Shown piece by piece: positions 29,337 to 39,360 of a DNA stretch of 64,000 bases. The translations under genes and the position numbers were made by a program. Under the pieces are notes generated by a model that saw nothing but the letters and a program-made list of their open reading frames with translations, was not told the origin of the DNA and did not search any database. Positions within the stretch are counted from its first letter, which is position 1. Each line of letters starts with the position of its first letter. The DNA is from Xanthomonas bonasiae (lineage in GTDB: Bacteria > Pseudomonadota > Gammaproteobacteria > Xanthomonadales > Xanthomonadaceae), in NCBI RefSeq assembly GCF_017163705.1, contig NZ_JAFIWB010000014.1, positions 1-64,000 on the forward strand, written 5' to 3'.

Positions 29337-29702
29337 ATGGTCGAACCGGATGCACAGCTGAAGAAGTTCCAGAAGGAGCTGAGTGCGGGCACCGTGTCGC
29401 TCGCGCTGCTGGCGGTGCTGGCCGAGGCCCAGGAACCCCTGTACGGCTACCTGATCGCCAAGCGCCTGGAAAAAGTGGGCGAGGGCGTGCTCAGCGGCAA
29501 GCAGAGCGCGCTGTATCCGGTGCTGCGCAACCTGGAAGCGGCCGGGCTGCTGTCCAGCCATGTCGAGCCGTCGGTGGCCGGGCCGCCGCGGCGCTACTAC
29601 CGCATCACCGACCCCGGCCACGCCACCTTGCAGCAGTGGGCCGCAGCGTGGCGCGCCACCCGCGATTCCGTCGATTCCGTCCTGAAGGGGATTTCAGAAT
29701 GA
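29337..29702 (+). CDS. PadR-family transcriptional regulator
   Basis: The 121-residue regulator has the PadR winged helix: LALLAVLAEAQEPLYGYLIAKRLEKV, then ALYPVLRNLEAAGLLSSH and GPPRRYYRITDPG. PadR proteins repress by binding palindromes at their own promoter. The ATG at 29337 is chosen over an in-frame ATG at 29310 because the latter lies inside the candidate operator and has no ribosome site. The stop overlaps the next start (ATGA), so regulator and membrane protein are translationally coupled. Confidence 0.87.
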   Translation: MVEPDAQLKKFQKELSAGTVSLALLAVLAEAQEPLYGYLIAKRLEKVGEGVLSGKQSALYPVLRNLEAAGLLSSHVEPSVAGPPRRYYRITDPGHATLQQWAAAWRATRDSVDSVLKGISE

Positions 29703-30619
29703 GCAGCGAACAACTCCAGGCGCGGCCGTTGCCGGCCACCATTCCCGACTATCTGGCGCAATTGCGCGTGGCGCTGGCCGGCGCCGATCCGGCGCTGGTC
29801 CAGGACGCCCTGTACGACGCGGAGGAATACCTGCGTGCCGAGCTGGCCGAGCAGGCCGGCAAGAGCGAGGCCGAGGTCATCGCCGAGGTCGCCGGCAGCT
29901 ACGGCGCGCCGGAAGAGGTGGCCGCGATCTACCGCGACACCGAGGTCACGGTGAACCGCGCGCTGAAGCCGCCGGCACCGCCCAGGCGCAAGTCGCTGCT
30001 CGGCCGCTTCTTCGGCGTGGCCGCCGATCCGCGCGCCTATGGCGCGTTCTTCTACATGCTGCTGTCGCTGGTCACCGGCATCTTCTACTTCACCTGGGTG
30101 GTCACCGGGGCCAGCGTCTCGCTGGGCATGCTGGTGCTGATCATCGGCGTGCCGTTGCTGGTGCTGTTCTTCGGTTCGGTGCGGCTGCTGTCGCTGGTGG
30201 AAGGGCGCATCGTCGAGGTGCTGCTCGGCGAGCGCATGCCGCGGCGCCCGCTGTACAGCGCGCGCGAACAGCCATGGCTGCGGCGCATCGGGCAGATGTT
30301 CACCGACGCGCGGACCTGGACCACGATGCTGTACTTCGTGCTGATGCTGCCGCTGGGGATCTTCTATTTCAGCGTGTTCGTTACTCTGCTGAGTACGGGA
30401 TTGGCGCTCGCGGCGGCACCGCTGGGATTTTTCTTCCCGCAGCAGTTCAACGTCATGTTCGTCGACTGGAACGTCACCGAAAGCGCGCCGTGGCTGCTGC
30501 CGCTGTGGAGTGCGCTGGGCATCGTGCTGCTGTTCGCCATGCTGCACCTGGCGCGTGGCATCGGCAAGCTGCACGGCATGCTGGCCAAGCACCTGTTGGT
30601 GCACAGCTCGGCGCAATGA
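29699..30619 (+). CDS. Membrane protein with HAAS-like and sensor domains, PadR partner
   Basis: The 306-residue protein has a cytoplasmic N-terminal helical part (about 15-85, with YLAQLRVALAGADPALVQDALYDAEEYLRAEL) like the HAAS/DUF1700 domain that accompanies PadR regulators. About four hydrophobic segments in two pairs follow (about 112-175 and 220-300), like the putative sensor domain of actinobacterial kinases. It overlaps padR by four bases. Such pairs usually sense envelope stress or a ligand, but the signal is not known. Confidence 0.75.
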   Translation: MSSEQLQARPLPATIPDYLAQLRVALAGADPALVQDALYDAEEYLRAELAEQAGKSEAEVIAEVAGSYGAPEEVAAIYRDTEVTVNRALKPPAPPRRKSLLGRFFGVAADPRAYGAFFYMLLSLVTGIFYFTWVVTGASVSLGMLVLIIGVPLLVLFFGSVRLLSLVEGRIVEVLLGERMPRRPLYSAREQPWLRRIGQMFTDARTWTTMLYFVLMLPLGIFYFSVFVTLLSTGLALAAAPLGFFFPQQFNVMFVDWNVTESAPWLLPLWSALGIVLLFAMLHLARGIGKLHGMLAKHLLVHSSAQ

Positions 30620-30629
30620 CATTGACGCG

Positions 30630-30651
30630 GCGGCCGGCAGGCGCCGGCCGC
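30630..30651. terminator. Hairpin between converging genes
   Basis: The stem GCGGCCGGC/GCCGGCCGC (9 base pairs) has a four-base loop and lies between the ends of the membrane sensor gene and the converging depolymerase gene. There is no T-tract, so factor-independent termination is uncertain. Confidence 0.35.
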
Positions 30652-30665
30652 GCGCGGTACGCCGC

Positions 30666-31976
<1,311 letters not shown>

Positions 31977-32039
31977 GCCGGTGTTTCCATCCTGAGCGTA
32001 TGCTGCCGTGCAGCATATCCTATCCGGGGTGGTTGCACC

Positions 32040-32645
32040 TTAATGGGGCACCAGACCAATCGTTTCCAGTGCCGCCGCATCCCCCGCCAGCGCTGGCGAT
32101 AGCCAGCAATGACTGCCGACCGGGCGCAGTCCGAGTGCACCAAACTGGCGCCGGTACCAGCGCGCCGGACGTGGCTGGAAGCCGGCATGGTCGCCGTCGA
32201 AGGCGTCCTCCACGGCGAAGGTCTCCAGGAACGCGACCCCGCCGCACAGGTCGGCCAGGCCCGGCAGGCCCTGGCGCAATTCGCGGTTGGGCACGTAGTG
32301 CAGCACGTCCGAACACACCAGCAGGTCCACCGGCGCGCACGGCCGCAGCCAGGCGAAATCGCCGAACCGCGCCGGGCGCAGATTGCGGTGGCGGCCGTAG
32401 CGCGCCACCGCGTACTCGCTGCTGTCGAAGCCCAGGTAACTCAGTTTCGGCCGCAGCTTCAGCAGCGGCGCGCGCCAGGCGCCTTCGCCGCAGCCGATGT
32501 CGAGCACGCTGCGGATCGGCCGTTCCAGGTAGTACTCGGCCTGGGCGACGGCGAGCGCGACCTTGCGCGCCAGGCGCGCGTTGCCGCCGATATCGTCGCG
32601 GCGATACCAGCGCTGGAAGTAGTCGGCGTCGTACTGTTTGTCCAT
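32040..32645 (-). CDS. Class I SAM-dependent methyltransferase
   Basis: The 201-residue enzyme has the SAM-binding motif VLDIGCGEGAW (about 48-58) and an acidic loop after the next strand (FDSSEYAVARYG). VDLLVCSDVLHYV is post-motif II. The substrate is unknown. The ATG at 32645 begins MDKQYDADYFQRWY, typical for this methyltransferase subgroup; the frame is open further, but antisense to the HemJ-like gene. It lies between the PHB depolymerase gene and the divergent HemJ-like gene. Confidence 0.85.
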   Translation of the reverse strand: MDKQYDADYFQRWYRRDDIGGNARLARKVALAVAQAEYYLERPIRSVLDIGCGEGAWRAPLLKLRPKLSYLGFDSSEYAVARYGRHRNLRPARFGDFAWLRPCAPVDLLVCSDVLHYVPNRELRQGLPGLADLCGGVAFLETFAVEDAFDGDHAGFQPRPARWYRRQFGALGLRPVGSHCWLSPALAGDAAALETIGLVPH

Positions 32646-32726
32646 GCGGGGTCGTGGTCCGTGCGGGCGCGATGCGAATCGGCGAAAATGGCGTGACATC
32701 CTACGCCAGCGACCCGGAGCCAGCGC

Positions 32727-33182
32727 ATGCAACTCTATCTGTGGATCAAGTCCCTGCACCTGCTGTTCGTGGTCGCATGGATGGCGGCGGTGTTCTACCT
32801 GCCGCGGATCCTGGTCAACATCGCCGAGAGCGCGGGGCAGCCGGACGTGCAGGCGCGGCTGGTGCTGATGGGGCGGCGCCTGTACCGCTTCGGCCACATG
32901 ATGTTCGGCCTGGCCTTGCTGCTGGGGCTGACCCTGTGGCTGGGCTACAAGGTGTTGCCCGACTTCCCGACCATGGTCGCGCCCGGCCACAGCGGCTGGC
33001 TGCACGCCAAGCTGGGCCTGGTGGCGCTGATGCTCGGCTACTACATCTTCAGCGGGCGCTGGCTCAAGGGCGTGGGCCAGGCGCGCGCGCTGCCGTCCTC
33101 GCGCGCGCTGCGGCTGTTCAACGAACTGCCGGTGCTGGCGCTGCTGGTGGTGATCTGGTTGGTGTTGGCGAAGCCGTTTTGA
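32727..33182 (+). CDS. hemJ: HemJ/CopD-like membrane protein (protoporphyrinogen oxidase candidate)
   Basis: The 151-residue protein has four membrane helices and matches the HemJ (UPF0093) family: LWIKSLHLLFVVAWMAAVFYLPRIL with a conserved His at about 11, and HAKLGLVALMLGYY with the second His and Lys near 92-94. HemJ oxidises protoporphyrinogen IX in bacteria that lack HemG and HemY. The family also resembles CopD copper proteins, but the conserved His/Lys pattern favours HemJ. A GGGATT repeat starts three bases after the stop codon. Confidence 0.8.
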   Translation: MQLYLWIKSLHLLFVVAWMAAVFYLPRILVNIAESAGQPDVQARLVLMGRRLYRFGHMMFGLALLLGLTLWLGYKVLPDFPTMVAPGHSGWLHAKLGLVALMLGYYIFSGRWLKGVGQARALPSSRALRLFNELPVLALLVVIWLVLAKPF

Positions 33183-33184
33183 GC

Positions 33185-33213
33185 CGGGATTGGGGATTTG
33201 GGATTGGGGATTC
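33185..33213 (+). repeat. GGGATT heptamer repeat after hemJ
   Basis: Four G-rich heptamers lie directly after the HemJ-like stop codon, between it and the converging TPR gene. No C-rich partner is seen within 100 bases. Confidence 0.8.
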
Positions 33214-33255
33214 GAACGTCCCCGTTTCCGACCCTTTCCGGGTTTGCGTCAGCAG

Positions 33256-34020
33256 CTAAGTGCTGCCGTTGTCGAGTTGCTTCAGTTCACTGCGGGCCAG
33301 GTCGATCCACTGGCGTTGGTCGCGCTGATAGTAGCGCGGGGCCAGGCTGGAGCGCTTCAGCACTTCGTTGAACACTTCGCGCGCGCGCTGCGGCTGGCCC
33401 GCGCGTTGCAGCAGTTGCGCGTAGCGCACGCGCGCTTCTTCGCCGGGGTAGCCGTCGGCGAGCGCGGCGTATTCTTCCAGCGCCGCGTCGGTCTGGCCCA
33501 GCGCCTCGGTGGCGCGCGCGTAGAGCAGGTGGCCGTCGTGCGAGCGGAACTGCGGGTTGGCGGCGATCAGCCGGTCCAGCGTGGCTTTCACCGCGGCCGG
33601 CTGGTCCAGGCCGAACTGCGCCTTGGCCAGTCCCAGCAGCAGCCCGGGGTCGTCGCGGTGGATGCCGCGCAAGCCGCTCTCGAACACCTCGGCCGCCTGC
33701 GTGTATTCGCCGTTGTCCAGGTGCACCTCGGCCAGTTGCCGGCGGTTGTCCACGGTGTCGGCCAGTTCCAGGCGATTGCCGGCGGTGCGCTTGTCGCGGT
33801 TCGGATCGAGCGTGGCGCCGACCTTGCGCAGGTGGCGGCGCGCGCGCGGATCGTTGCGCCATTCCGGCAGCAGTTCGGCGATCACGTAGATCAGGATCCC
33901 CAGATACGAAAAGATCAGCAGGATGAAGATCCAGTACAGCGGGCGGCCGCTGCGCACCACGTGCACGCAGCAGGCCAGCTGCAAGGCCAGCGACAGCAGG
34001 ACGATGGGATTCATGGACAA
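33256..34020 (-). CDS. Membrane-anchored TPR protein
   Basis: The 254-residue protein starts with two hydrophobic segments (about 3-22 and 27-48, SGRPLYWIFILLIFSYLGILIYVIAELL). A cytoplasmic part follows with four or more tetratricopeptide-like repeats (NRRQLAEVHLDNGEYTQAAEVFESGL and similar). The alternative start is MNPIVLL two codons in. It is 18 bases downstream of accA and is probably co-transcribed with it. TPR proteins are scaffolds; the partner is unknown. Confidence 0.78.
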   Translation of the reverse strand: MSMNPIVLLSLALQLACCVHVVRSGRPLYWIFILLIFSYLGILIYVIAELLPEWRNDPRARRHLRKVGATLDPNRDKRTAGNRLELADTVDNRRQLAEVHLDNGEYTQAAEVFESGLRGIHRDDPGLLLGLAKAQFGLDQPAAVKATLDRLIAANPQFRSHDGHLLYARATEALGQTDAALEEYAALADGYPGEEARVRYAQLLQRAGQPQRAREVFNEVLKRSSLAPRYYQRDQRQWIDLARSELKQLDNGST

Positions 34021-34038
34021 CGCTTCCTTGTGTCGCGA

Positions 34039-34998
34039 TCAGGCCGCTTCGTACGCCCCGTAGCCGCGCAGGCGCTCGTAGCGCTTCTGCAGCAACTGCT
34101 CGACCGGCAGCTTTTCCAGCGCGTCCAGTTCGTTGAGCAGCACCGCCTTCAGGCGCTTGGCCATCTGCGTGGGGTTGCGGTGCGCGCCGCCGATCGGCTC
34201 GCGCACGACCTTGTCGACCAGGCCCAGCGCGGACAGGCGCTTGGCGGTCAGGCCCAGTTGCTCGGCGGCGTCCTTGGCCTTGCCGGCGTCCTTCCACAGA
34301 ATCGAGGCGCAGCCTTCCGGCGAGATCACCGAATAGGTGCCGTACTCCAGCATCAGCGTGCGGTCGCCGACGCCGATCGCCAGCGCGCCGCCGGAGCCGC
34401 CTTCGCCGATCACGGTGCAGATCACCGGCACTTTCAGTTCGGCCATCTCCAGCAGATTGCGCGCGATCGCCTCGCTCTGCCCGCGTTCTTCCGCGCCGAT
34501 GCCCGGATAGGCGCCGGGGGTGTCGATGAAGGTCAGCAGCGGCAGCTTGAAGCGCTCGGCCAGCTTCATCAGCCGCAGCGCCTTGCGGTAGCCCTCCGGA
34601 CGCGGCATGCCGAAGTTGCGCGCGACCTTGGTCTTGGTGTCGCGGCCCTTCTGGTGGCCGATGATGACCACCGGGCGCCCGTCGATGCGGCCCAGGCCGC
34701 CGACGATCGCCTTGTCGTCGGCGAACGCGCGGTCGCCGGCCAGTTCCTGGAATTCGTCGCAGAACACGTTGATGTAGTCCAGCGTGTACGGACGCTGCGG
34801 ATGCCGCGCCAGCTGCGAGATCTGCCACGACGACAGGTCGCGGAAGATCTGCGCGGTGCGCACCCGCAGCTTGTCCTGCAGCGCGCGCACCTCGGTCTCG
34901 ACGTTGACCGCCGGGCCGGTGCTGGCGTTGCGCAGTTCCTGGATCTTGGCTTCCAGATCGGCGATGGGTTGCTCGAAGTCGAGGTAGTTCGGATTCAT
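34039..34998 (-). CDS. accA: Acetyl-CoA carboxylase carboxyltransferase subunit alpha
   Basis: The 319-residue protein is AccA, which with AccD transfers the carboxyl group from biotin to acetyl-CoA to make malonyl-CoA for fatty acid synthesis. Family motifs include [57 protein letters not shown] and [15 protein letters not shown]. The ATG at 34998 gives [19 protein letters not shown]. It follows dnaE, as in E. coli, but 194 bases with a repeat pair lie between them. Confidence 0.96.
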   Translation of the reverse strand: MNPNYLDFEQPIADLEAKIQELRNASTGPAVNVETEVRALQDKLRVRTAQIFRDLSSWQISQLARHPQRPYTLDYINVFCDEFQELAGDRAFADDKAIVGGLGRIDGRPVVIIGHQKGRDTKTKVARNFGMPRPEGYRKALRLMKLAERFKLPLLTFIDTPGAYPGIGAEERGQSEAIARNLLEMAELKVPVICTVIGEGGSGGALAIGVGDRTLMLEYGTYSVISPEGCASILWKDAGKAKDAAEQLGLTAKRLSALGLVDKVVREPIGGAHRNPTQMAKRLKAVLLNELDALEKLPVEQLLQKRYERLRGYGAYEAA

Positions 34999-35080
34999 TG
35001 GAGGCCGTCGTGAACGTAAGGGATGCAGTTTAGCCGAACCGATGTCGGTCACCCGTACGGGGCCGTGCGGTTTGGGGGCC

Positions 35081-35187
35081 GGGATTCGGGATTGGGGATT
35101 CGGGATTCGAAAAAGCCGGCGCTCCTGCCGCTGCGGACAGCGCGGATCCCGCTCCTACGAATCCCCAATCCCCAATCCCGAATCCCG
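35081..35187. repeat. Inverted pair of GGGATT heptamer repeats between dnaE and accA
   Basis: The G-rich arm (35081-35109) and C-rich arm (35158-35187) are separated by about 48 bases and are nearly exact complements over 29 bases. The element fills most of the dnaE-accA gap and ends five bases from the dnaE stop codon. Confidence 0.85.
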
Positions 35188-35192
35188 GCTTC

Positions 35193-38100
35193 TCACGCCC
35201 ACGGCGGGCTGTACTTCACCTTCACCGCGCGCACGCCCGGATCGGCGCGCAGGGTGTCCAGCAGTTGCGGATCCACGCGCACCGCGTGGCTGCCGTTGAG
35301 GTCGAGCATGCCGGCCACCGCGCCCTGTTCGGACTGCAGCAGCAGGTCCAGGCGCAGCGGCGTCTTGCCGGGGCGGTGGCGCGCCAGCAAGGCGTCGATG
35401 CGCGGCCAGGTGCTGCGCTGGCGCAGGTCCAGGCGCAGCGACAGGCGCTGCGCGTGGTGGGTGCAGATCTGTTCGTAGTCCCAGCACTGGCGGATGCGCA
35501 TCGCATAGCCGCCGTTGAATTCGTCCTCGCGCACGCCGCCCTTGACGATCAGGATGCGGTCGCGGGTGAGCAGGTGGCCGAACTCGGCGATGGCGTCGGT
35601 GAACGCGCTGCATTCGACCCGGCCGCGGCCGTCCTCGAGTTGCACGAACACCTGGCTGTCGCCCTTGCGCCGCACGCCGACCACCTGGCCGGCGAGGATC
35701 GCGCTGGTTTCCGGGCGCCAGGCGCGTTTCTCGCCGTCGCCGCCGCCGCCGCGTCCGCCGCCGGATTGCGCGCAGATCTTTTCCAGCGCGCTCAGGTCGC
35801 AACCGACCAGCTCGCGCACTTCCTCGCGGTAGGGATCGAACGGGTGGCCGCTGAGGTAGAAGCCCAGCGTCTCGCGCTCGCCGGTCAGCAGCTGGCCCAG
35901 CGGCCATTCCTTGCTTTCCGGCAGGTCCAGGCGCAGCGCCGGGGCGCTGGTGTCGGCGCCGCCGAACAGCGAGTTCTGCCCGGAGGCGCGCTCGCGCGCC
36001 ATCTGCTCGGTGGCCTTCATCACCTCCGGCAGCTGCAGCATCAGGGTGGCGCGGTTGCTGCCCAGCCCGTCCATCGCGCCGGCGTTGATCAGCGCTTCCA
36101 GGGTGCGCTTGTTGAGCTTGGCCGATTCCACGCGGGTGCAGAAATCCAGCAGCGAGGCGTATTCGCCGCCGCGCTCGCGCTCGGCCACGATCGCCTCGCA
36201 GGCGCCGCGGCCCACGCCCTTGATCGCGCCCAGGCCGTACTGGATGGTGTCCGGGGTGGCCGCTTCGAACATGTAGGCCGAGGCGTTGAGCCGCGGCGGC
36301 AGCACGGTCAGGCCGAGGTTGCGCACCTCGTCGAGGAAGCCGACCACCTTGTCGGTGTTGTCCATGTCCGAGGACAGCGTCGCGGCCATGAACTCGGCCG
36401 GGTAGTGCCGTTTCAGCCATGCGGTCTGGTAGCTGACCAGCGCGTAGGCGGCGGCGTGCGACTTGTTGAAGCCGTAGCCGGCGAACTTCTCCATCAGGTC
36501 GAAGATTTCGTCGGCCTTGGCCTCGCCGACGCCGCCCTTGGCCGCGCCCTCGCGGAAGATCTCGCGGTGCTTGGCCATCTCGGCCGGCACCTTCTTGCCC
36601 ATCGCGCGGCGCAACAGGTCGGCGCCGCCCAGCGAGTAGGCGCCGACGATCTGCGCCATCTGCATCACCTGCTCCTGGTACACCATGATGCCGTAGGTGT
36701 CCTTCAGGATCGCTTCGGTGCGCGGATCGGGGTAGATGATCTCCTGCTGGCCGTGCTTGCGCGCGTTGAAGTCCGGGATCAGGTCCATCGGGCCGGGGCG
36801 GTACAGCGACACCAGCGCGATCAGGTCTTCGAAGCGGTCGGGCTTGGCGTCCTTCAGCAGCCGGCGCATGCCCGAGGATTCGAACTGGAACACCGCGCCG
36901 GTGTTGCCCGAGGCGAAGATGCCCTTGTAGGTGGGCGCGTCGTCGAGCGGGATCGCGGTGATGTCCACCGGCGGGATGCCGGCGCGCGCGTGGCGCACGT
37001 TGATCGCCTTCACCGCCCAGTCGATGATGGTCAGCGTGCGCAGGCCGAGGAAGTCGAACTTGACCAGGCCGACCTGCTCGACGTCGTCCTTGTCGAACTG
37101 GGTGACCGGGTTCTTGCCCAGGTTGTCGACGTCGTGTTCGGCGAACAGCGGGCAGAAGTCGGACAGCGGCGTCGGCGCGATGACCACGCCGCCGGCGTGC
37201 TTGCCGGCGTTGCGGGTCAGGTCCTCCAGCTGCCGCGCCAGGTCCATCAGGTCGCGGACGTCGTCCTCGCTCTGGTAGCGCTGGATCAGCTCCGGCGAGG
37301 CCATCTCGCTGTCCTTGCCTTCGCCCATCGCGTCCTTCAGCGTGATGCCGAGGATGTTGGGGATCAGCTTGGCCACGCCGTCGACCAGGCCGTACGGGAA
37401 GCCGAGCACGCGGCCGCAGTCGCGCACCACCGCCTTGGCCGCCATGGTGCCGTAGGTGATGATCTGGCTGACCCGGTCGCGCCCGTACTTGCGCGCGACG
37501 TAGTCGATGACCTCGTCGCGGCGGTCCATGCAGAAGTCGATGTCGAAGTCGGGCATCGACACGCGTTCGGGATTGAGGAAGCGCTCGAACAGCAGGTTGT
37601 AGGGCAGCGGATCCAGGTCGGTGATCTGCAGCGCCCACGCCACCAGCGAGCCGGCGCCGGAGCCGCGGCCCGGGCCGATCGGGATGCCCTGGTTCTTGCC
37701 CCACTGGATGAAGTCGGCCACGATCAGGAAGTAGCCGGGGAAGCCCATCTTGATGATCGTGTCCAGCTCGAACTCGAGCCGGTCGACGTAGTCCTGGCGA
37801 GTCTTGCCCGGCGCCAGCGGATTCTTCTCCAGGCGCGCGGCCAGGCCGTCGCGCGACTGGCTGCGGATCCAGCTGTCCAGCGTCTCGTTGTCGGGCACCG
37901 GATACGCGGGCAGGAAGTAGGTGCCCAACTGCATCTCGATGTTGCAGCGCTGCGCCAGCGCCAGCGTGTTGTCCAGCGCGTCGGGAATGTCGGCGAACAG
38001 CGCGGCCATCTCCTCCGACGATTTCAGGTATTGCTGGTCGCTGTAGTCGCGCGGGCGCTTGGGGTCGTCGAGCACGCGGCCGGAGGAAATGCACACGCGC

Positions 38101-38783
38101 GCCTCGTGCGCGGCGAAATCGCTGGCGTACAGGAAGCGCACGTCGTTGCTGGCCACTACCGGCAAGCCGCGGGTGCCGGCGGCATGCAGCGCGAACTGGT
38201 TGAACGCTTCCTCGCCGTCGCGGCCGGTACGGGTCAGTTCCAGGTGCAGGCCGTCGCCGAAGATGCGTTGCCAGTCGGCCAGTTGCTGCTCGGCCAGATC
38301 GTGGCGGCCTTCGCTGGCCAGGCGTCCGGCCAGGCTGTCGCGCCCGGCCAGCGCGAACAGATTGTCGCTGCCGGTCTGCAGCCACTCCGGGCGGATCGCC
38401 ACGCCGCCTTCGTTGCGGTGGCCTTCCAGCCAGGCCCGGGTCAGCAGGCGCGACAGGCTCAGGTAGCCGTCGCGGTTGCGGCACAGCACGGTGAGCCGCC
38501 ACGGCGTCTCGCCGGCGCTGTCGGCGATCAGCAGGTCGGCACCGGCGATCGGCTTGATGCCCACGCCTTCGGCCGCCTTGTAGAACTTGACCAGCGCGAA
38601 CAGGTTGTTGAGGTCGGTGACCGCGAGCGCGGGCAACTCCAGTTCGACCGCACGGCTGAGCAGGTTGGCCTGCTTGGCTTTCTTCGGGTCGGCCTGATCC
38701 GGTTTCTCGGGCACACGGATGGTCGAATCCGCCAGCGAGAACTCGGTGTGGACGTGCAGATGAGCGAAGCGGGAAGTGGACAT
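35193..38783 (-). CDS. dnaE: DNA polymerase III subunit alpha
   Basis: The 1196-residue replicative polymerase begins with a PHP domain (FAHLHVHTEFSLADS). Its catalytic palm has the Asp motif PDFDIDFCMDRRDEVIDY at about 409-426 and the GPGRGSGAGSLVAW loop at about 370. The YGFNKSHAAAYALVSYQTAWLK motif is near 775. Towards the C-terminus it has helix-hairpin-helix and OB-fold regions (AGQVVGVRRKG). The length is standard for DnaE1. It copies both strands in the holoenzyme. It lies at its usual place between rnhB and accA. Confidence 0.97.
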   Translation of the reverse strand: MSTSRFAHLHVHTEFSLADSTIRVPEKPDQADPKKAKQANLLSRAVELELPALAVTDLNNLFALVKFYKAAEGVGIKPIAGADLLIADSAGETPWRLTVLCRNRDGYLSLSRLLTRAWLEGHRNEGGVAIRPEWLQTGSDNLFALAGRDSLAGRLASEGRHDLAEQQLADWQRIFGDGLHLELTRTGRDGEEAFNQFALHAAGTRGLPVVASNDVRFLYASDFAAHEARVCISSGRVLDDPKRPRDYSDQQYLKSSEEMAALFADIPDALDNTLALAQRCNIEMQLGTYFLPAYPVPDNETLDSWIRSQSRDGLAARLEKNPLAPGKTRQDYVDRLEFELDTIIKMGFPGYFLIVADFIQWGKNQGIPIGPGRGSGAGSLVAWALQITDLDPLPYNLLFERFLNPERVSMPDFDIDFCMDRRDEVIDYVARKYGRDRVSQIITYGTMAAKAVVRDCGRVLGFPYGLVDGVAKLIPNILGITLKDAMGEGKDSEMASPELIQRYQSEDDVRDLMDLARQLEDLTRNAGKHAGGVVIAPTPLSDFCPLFAEHDVDNLGKNPVTQFDKDDVEQVGLVKFDFLGLRTLTIIDWAVKAINVRHARAGIPPVDITAIPLDDAPTYKGIFASGNTGAVFQFESSGMRRLLKDAKPDRFEDLIALVSLYRPGPMDLIPDFNARKHGQQEIIYPDPRTEAILKDTYGIMVYQEQVMQMAQIVGAYSLGGADLLRRAMGKKVPAEMAKHREIFREGAAKGGVGEAKADEIFDLMEKFAGYGFNKSHAAAYALVSYQTAWLKRHYPAEFMAATLSSDMDNTDKVVGFLDEVRNLGLTVLPPRLNASAYMFEAATPDTIQYGLGAIKGVGRGACEAIVAERERGGEYASLLDFCTRVESAKLNKRTLEALINAGAMDGLGSNRATLMLQLPEVMKATEQMARERASGQNSLFGGADTSAPALRLDLPESKEWPLGQLLTGERETLGFYLSGHPFDPYREEVRELVGCDLSALEKICAQSGGGRGGGGDGEKRAWRPETSAILAGQVVGVRRKGDSQVFVQLEDGRGRVECSAFTDAIAEFGHLLTRDRILIVKGGVREDEFNGGYAMRIRQCWDYEQICTHHAQRLSLRLDLRQRSTWPRIDALLARHRPGKTPLRLDLLLQSEQGAVAGMLDLNGSHAVRVDPQLLDTLRADPGVRAVKVKYSPPWA

Positions 38784-38807
38784 GCGGAACCAGAACGATG
38801 CCCGGGC

Positions 38808-38836
38808 AGGTTAGCGGCGGGGGCGGGGACGGGCAA
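38808..38836 (-). promoter_or_regulatory. dnaE promoter candidate
   Basis: On the minus strand, TTGCCC (38831-38836) is followed by a 17-base spacer and TAACCT (38808-38813), ending 24 bases before the dnaE start codon. The spacing is ideal for the main sigma factor. It suggests that dnaE does not depend on read-through from rnhB. Confidence 0.5.
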
Positions 38837-39360
38837 GGCTTGACAGGGCCGTTGCCGGGTCCGGAGTCCGATGCGACGGGCCTGGCGAGGCGATTGGGCG
38901 GGGCGCCCGTTCAGCTGCGGGCGCAGGCCGCGGCTGAACGGCGTGGGTCTGCGCGGGCGAAGAGGCAGGGGTGGCCGATGTGCCGTCCTCCGCCAGCGGT
39001 CGATTACCGGAGCGCGCGGCCGCCGCGTGCCTCGCCACCGGTCGATGCGCCAAAGCTGCGCAAAACCGGAGCGCGGGCCGTTAGGGCGGGTTGAATTTCT
39101 GAACGCAAGTTGACTGCGCCTGCCTAAACAGTACATGTCGGTACAGTTATCAGTACCGCTGCGTAGGGTGCGCGGATGCGTTCTGCTTTCAATGCGTTAC
39201 GTGGGTCGGGGGCGAAATGGGGCCGCGCTGCGGAAATGAATCCATTCTGAAAAATTATTATCTTCGGCGGTCAACGCGCTCGACCTGGCCACGCATTCGA
39301 ATATCAGGTGATAGCGTCTCGCTCGCCGTGAACCCCCACGGCGTGATCAGGAGAAACTCC
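38837..39360. other. Long intergenic region upstream of dnaE and the small peptide gene
   Basis: No gene is supported here. Short ORFs on both strands have Arg/Pro/Ala-rich composition typical of antisense or random frames. Present are overlapping palindromes at 39127-39158, an AT-rich patch with TATTATCTT near 39255, and an AGGAG ribosome site at 39349-39353 for the gene at 39361. The gap interrupts the rnhB-dnaE neighbourhood that is usually compact. Confidence 0.6.
39127..39158. promoter_or_regulatory. Overlapping palindromes, repressor-operator-like
   Basis: AACAGTAC and GTACAGTT (39127-39134 and 39141-39148) form one imperfect inverted repeat with a 6-base centre. CGGTAC and GTACCG (39139-39144 and 39153-39158) form a second, overlapping one. 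Such paired sites are typical of TetR-type dimers, but no regulator gene is adjacent. Confidence 0.4.

Noticed and set aside
35265-38843. Plus-strand ORF of 1192 codons antisense to dnaE
   Set aside because: It lies almost exactly over dnaE, is Arg/Gln/His/Val-rich and has no recognisable domain.
38798-39113. Short ORFs in the dnaE upstream region
   Set aside because: Arg/Pro/Gly-rich composition, overlap on both strands and no ribosome sites.
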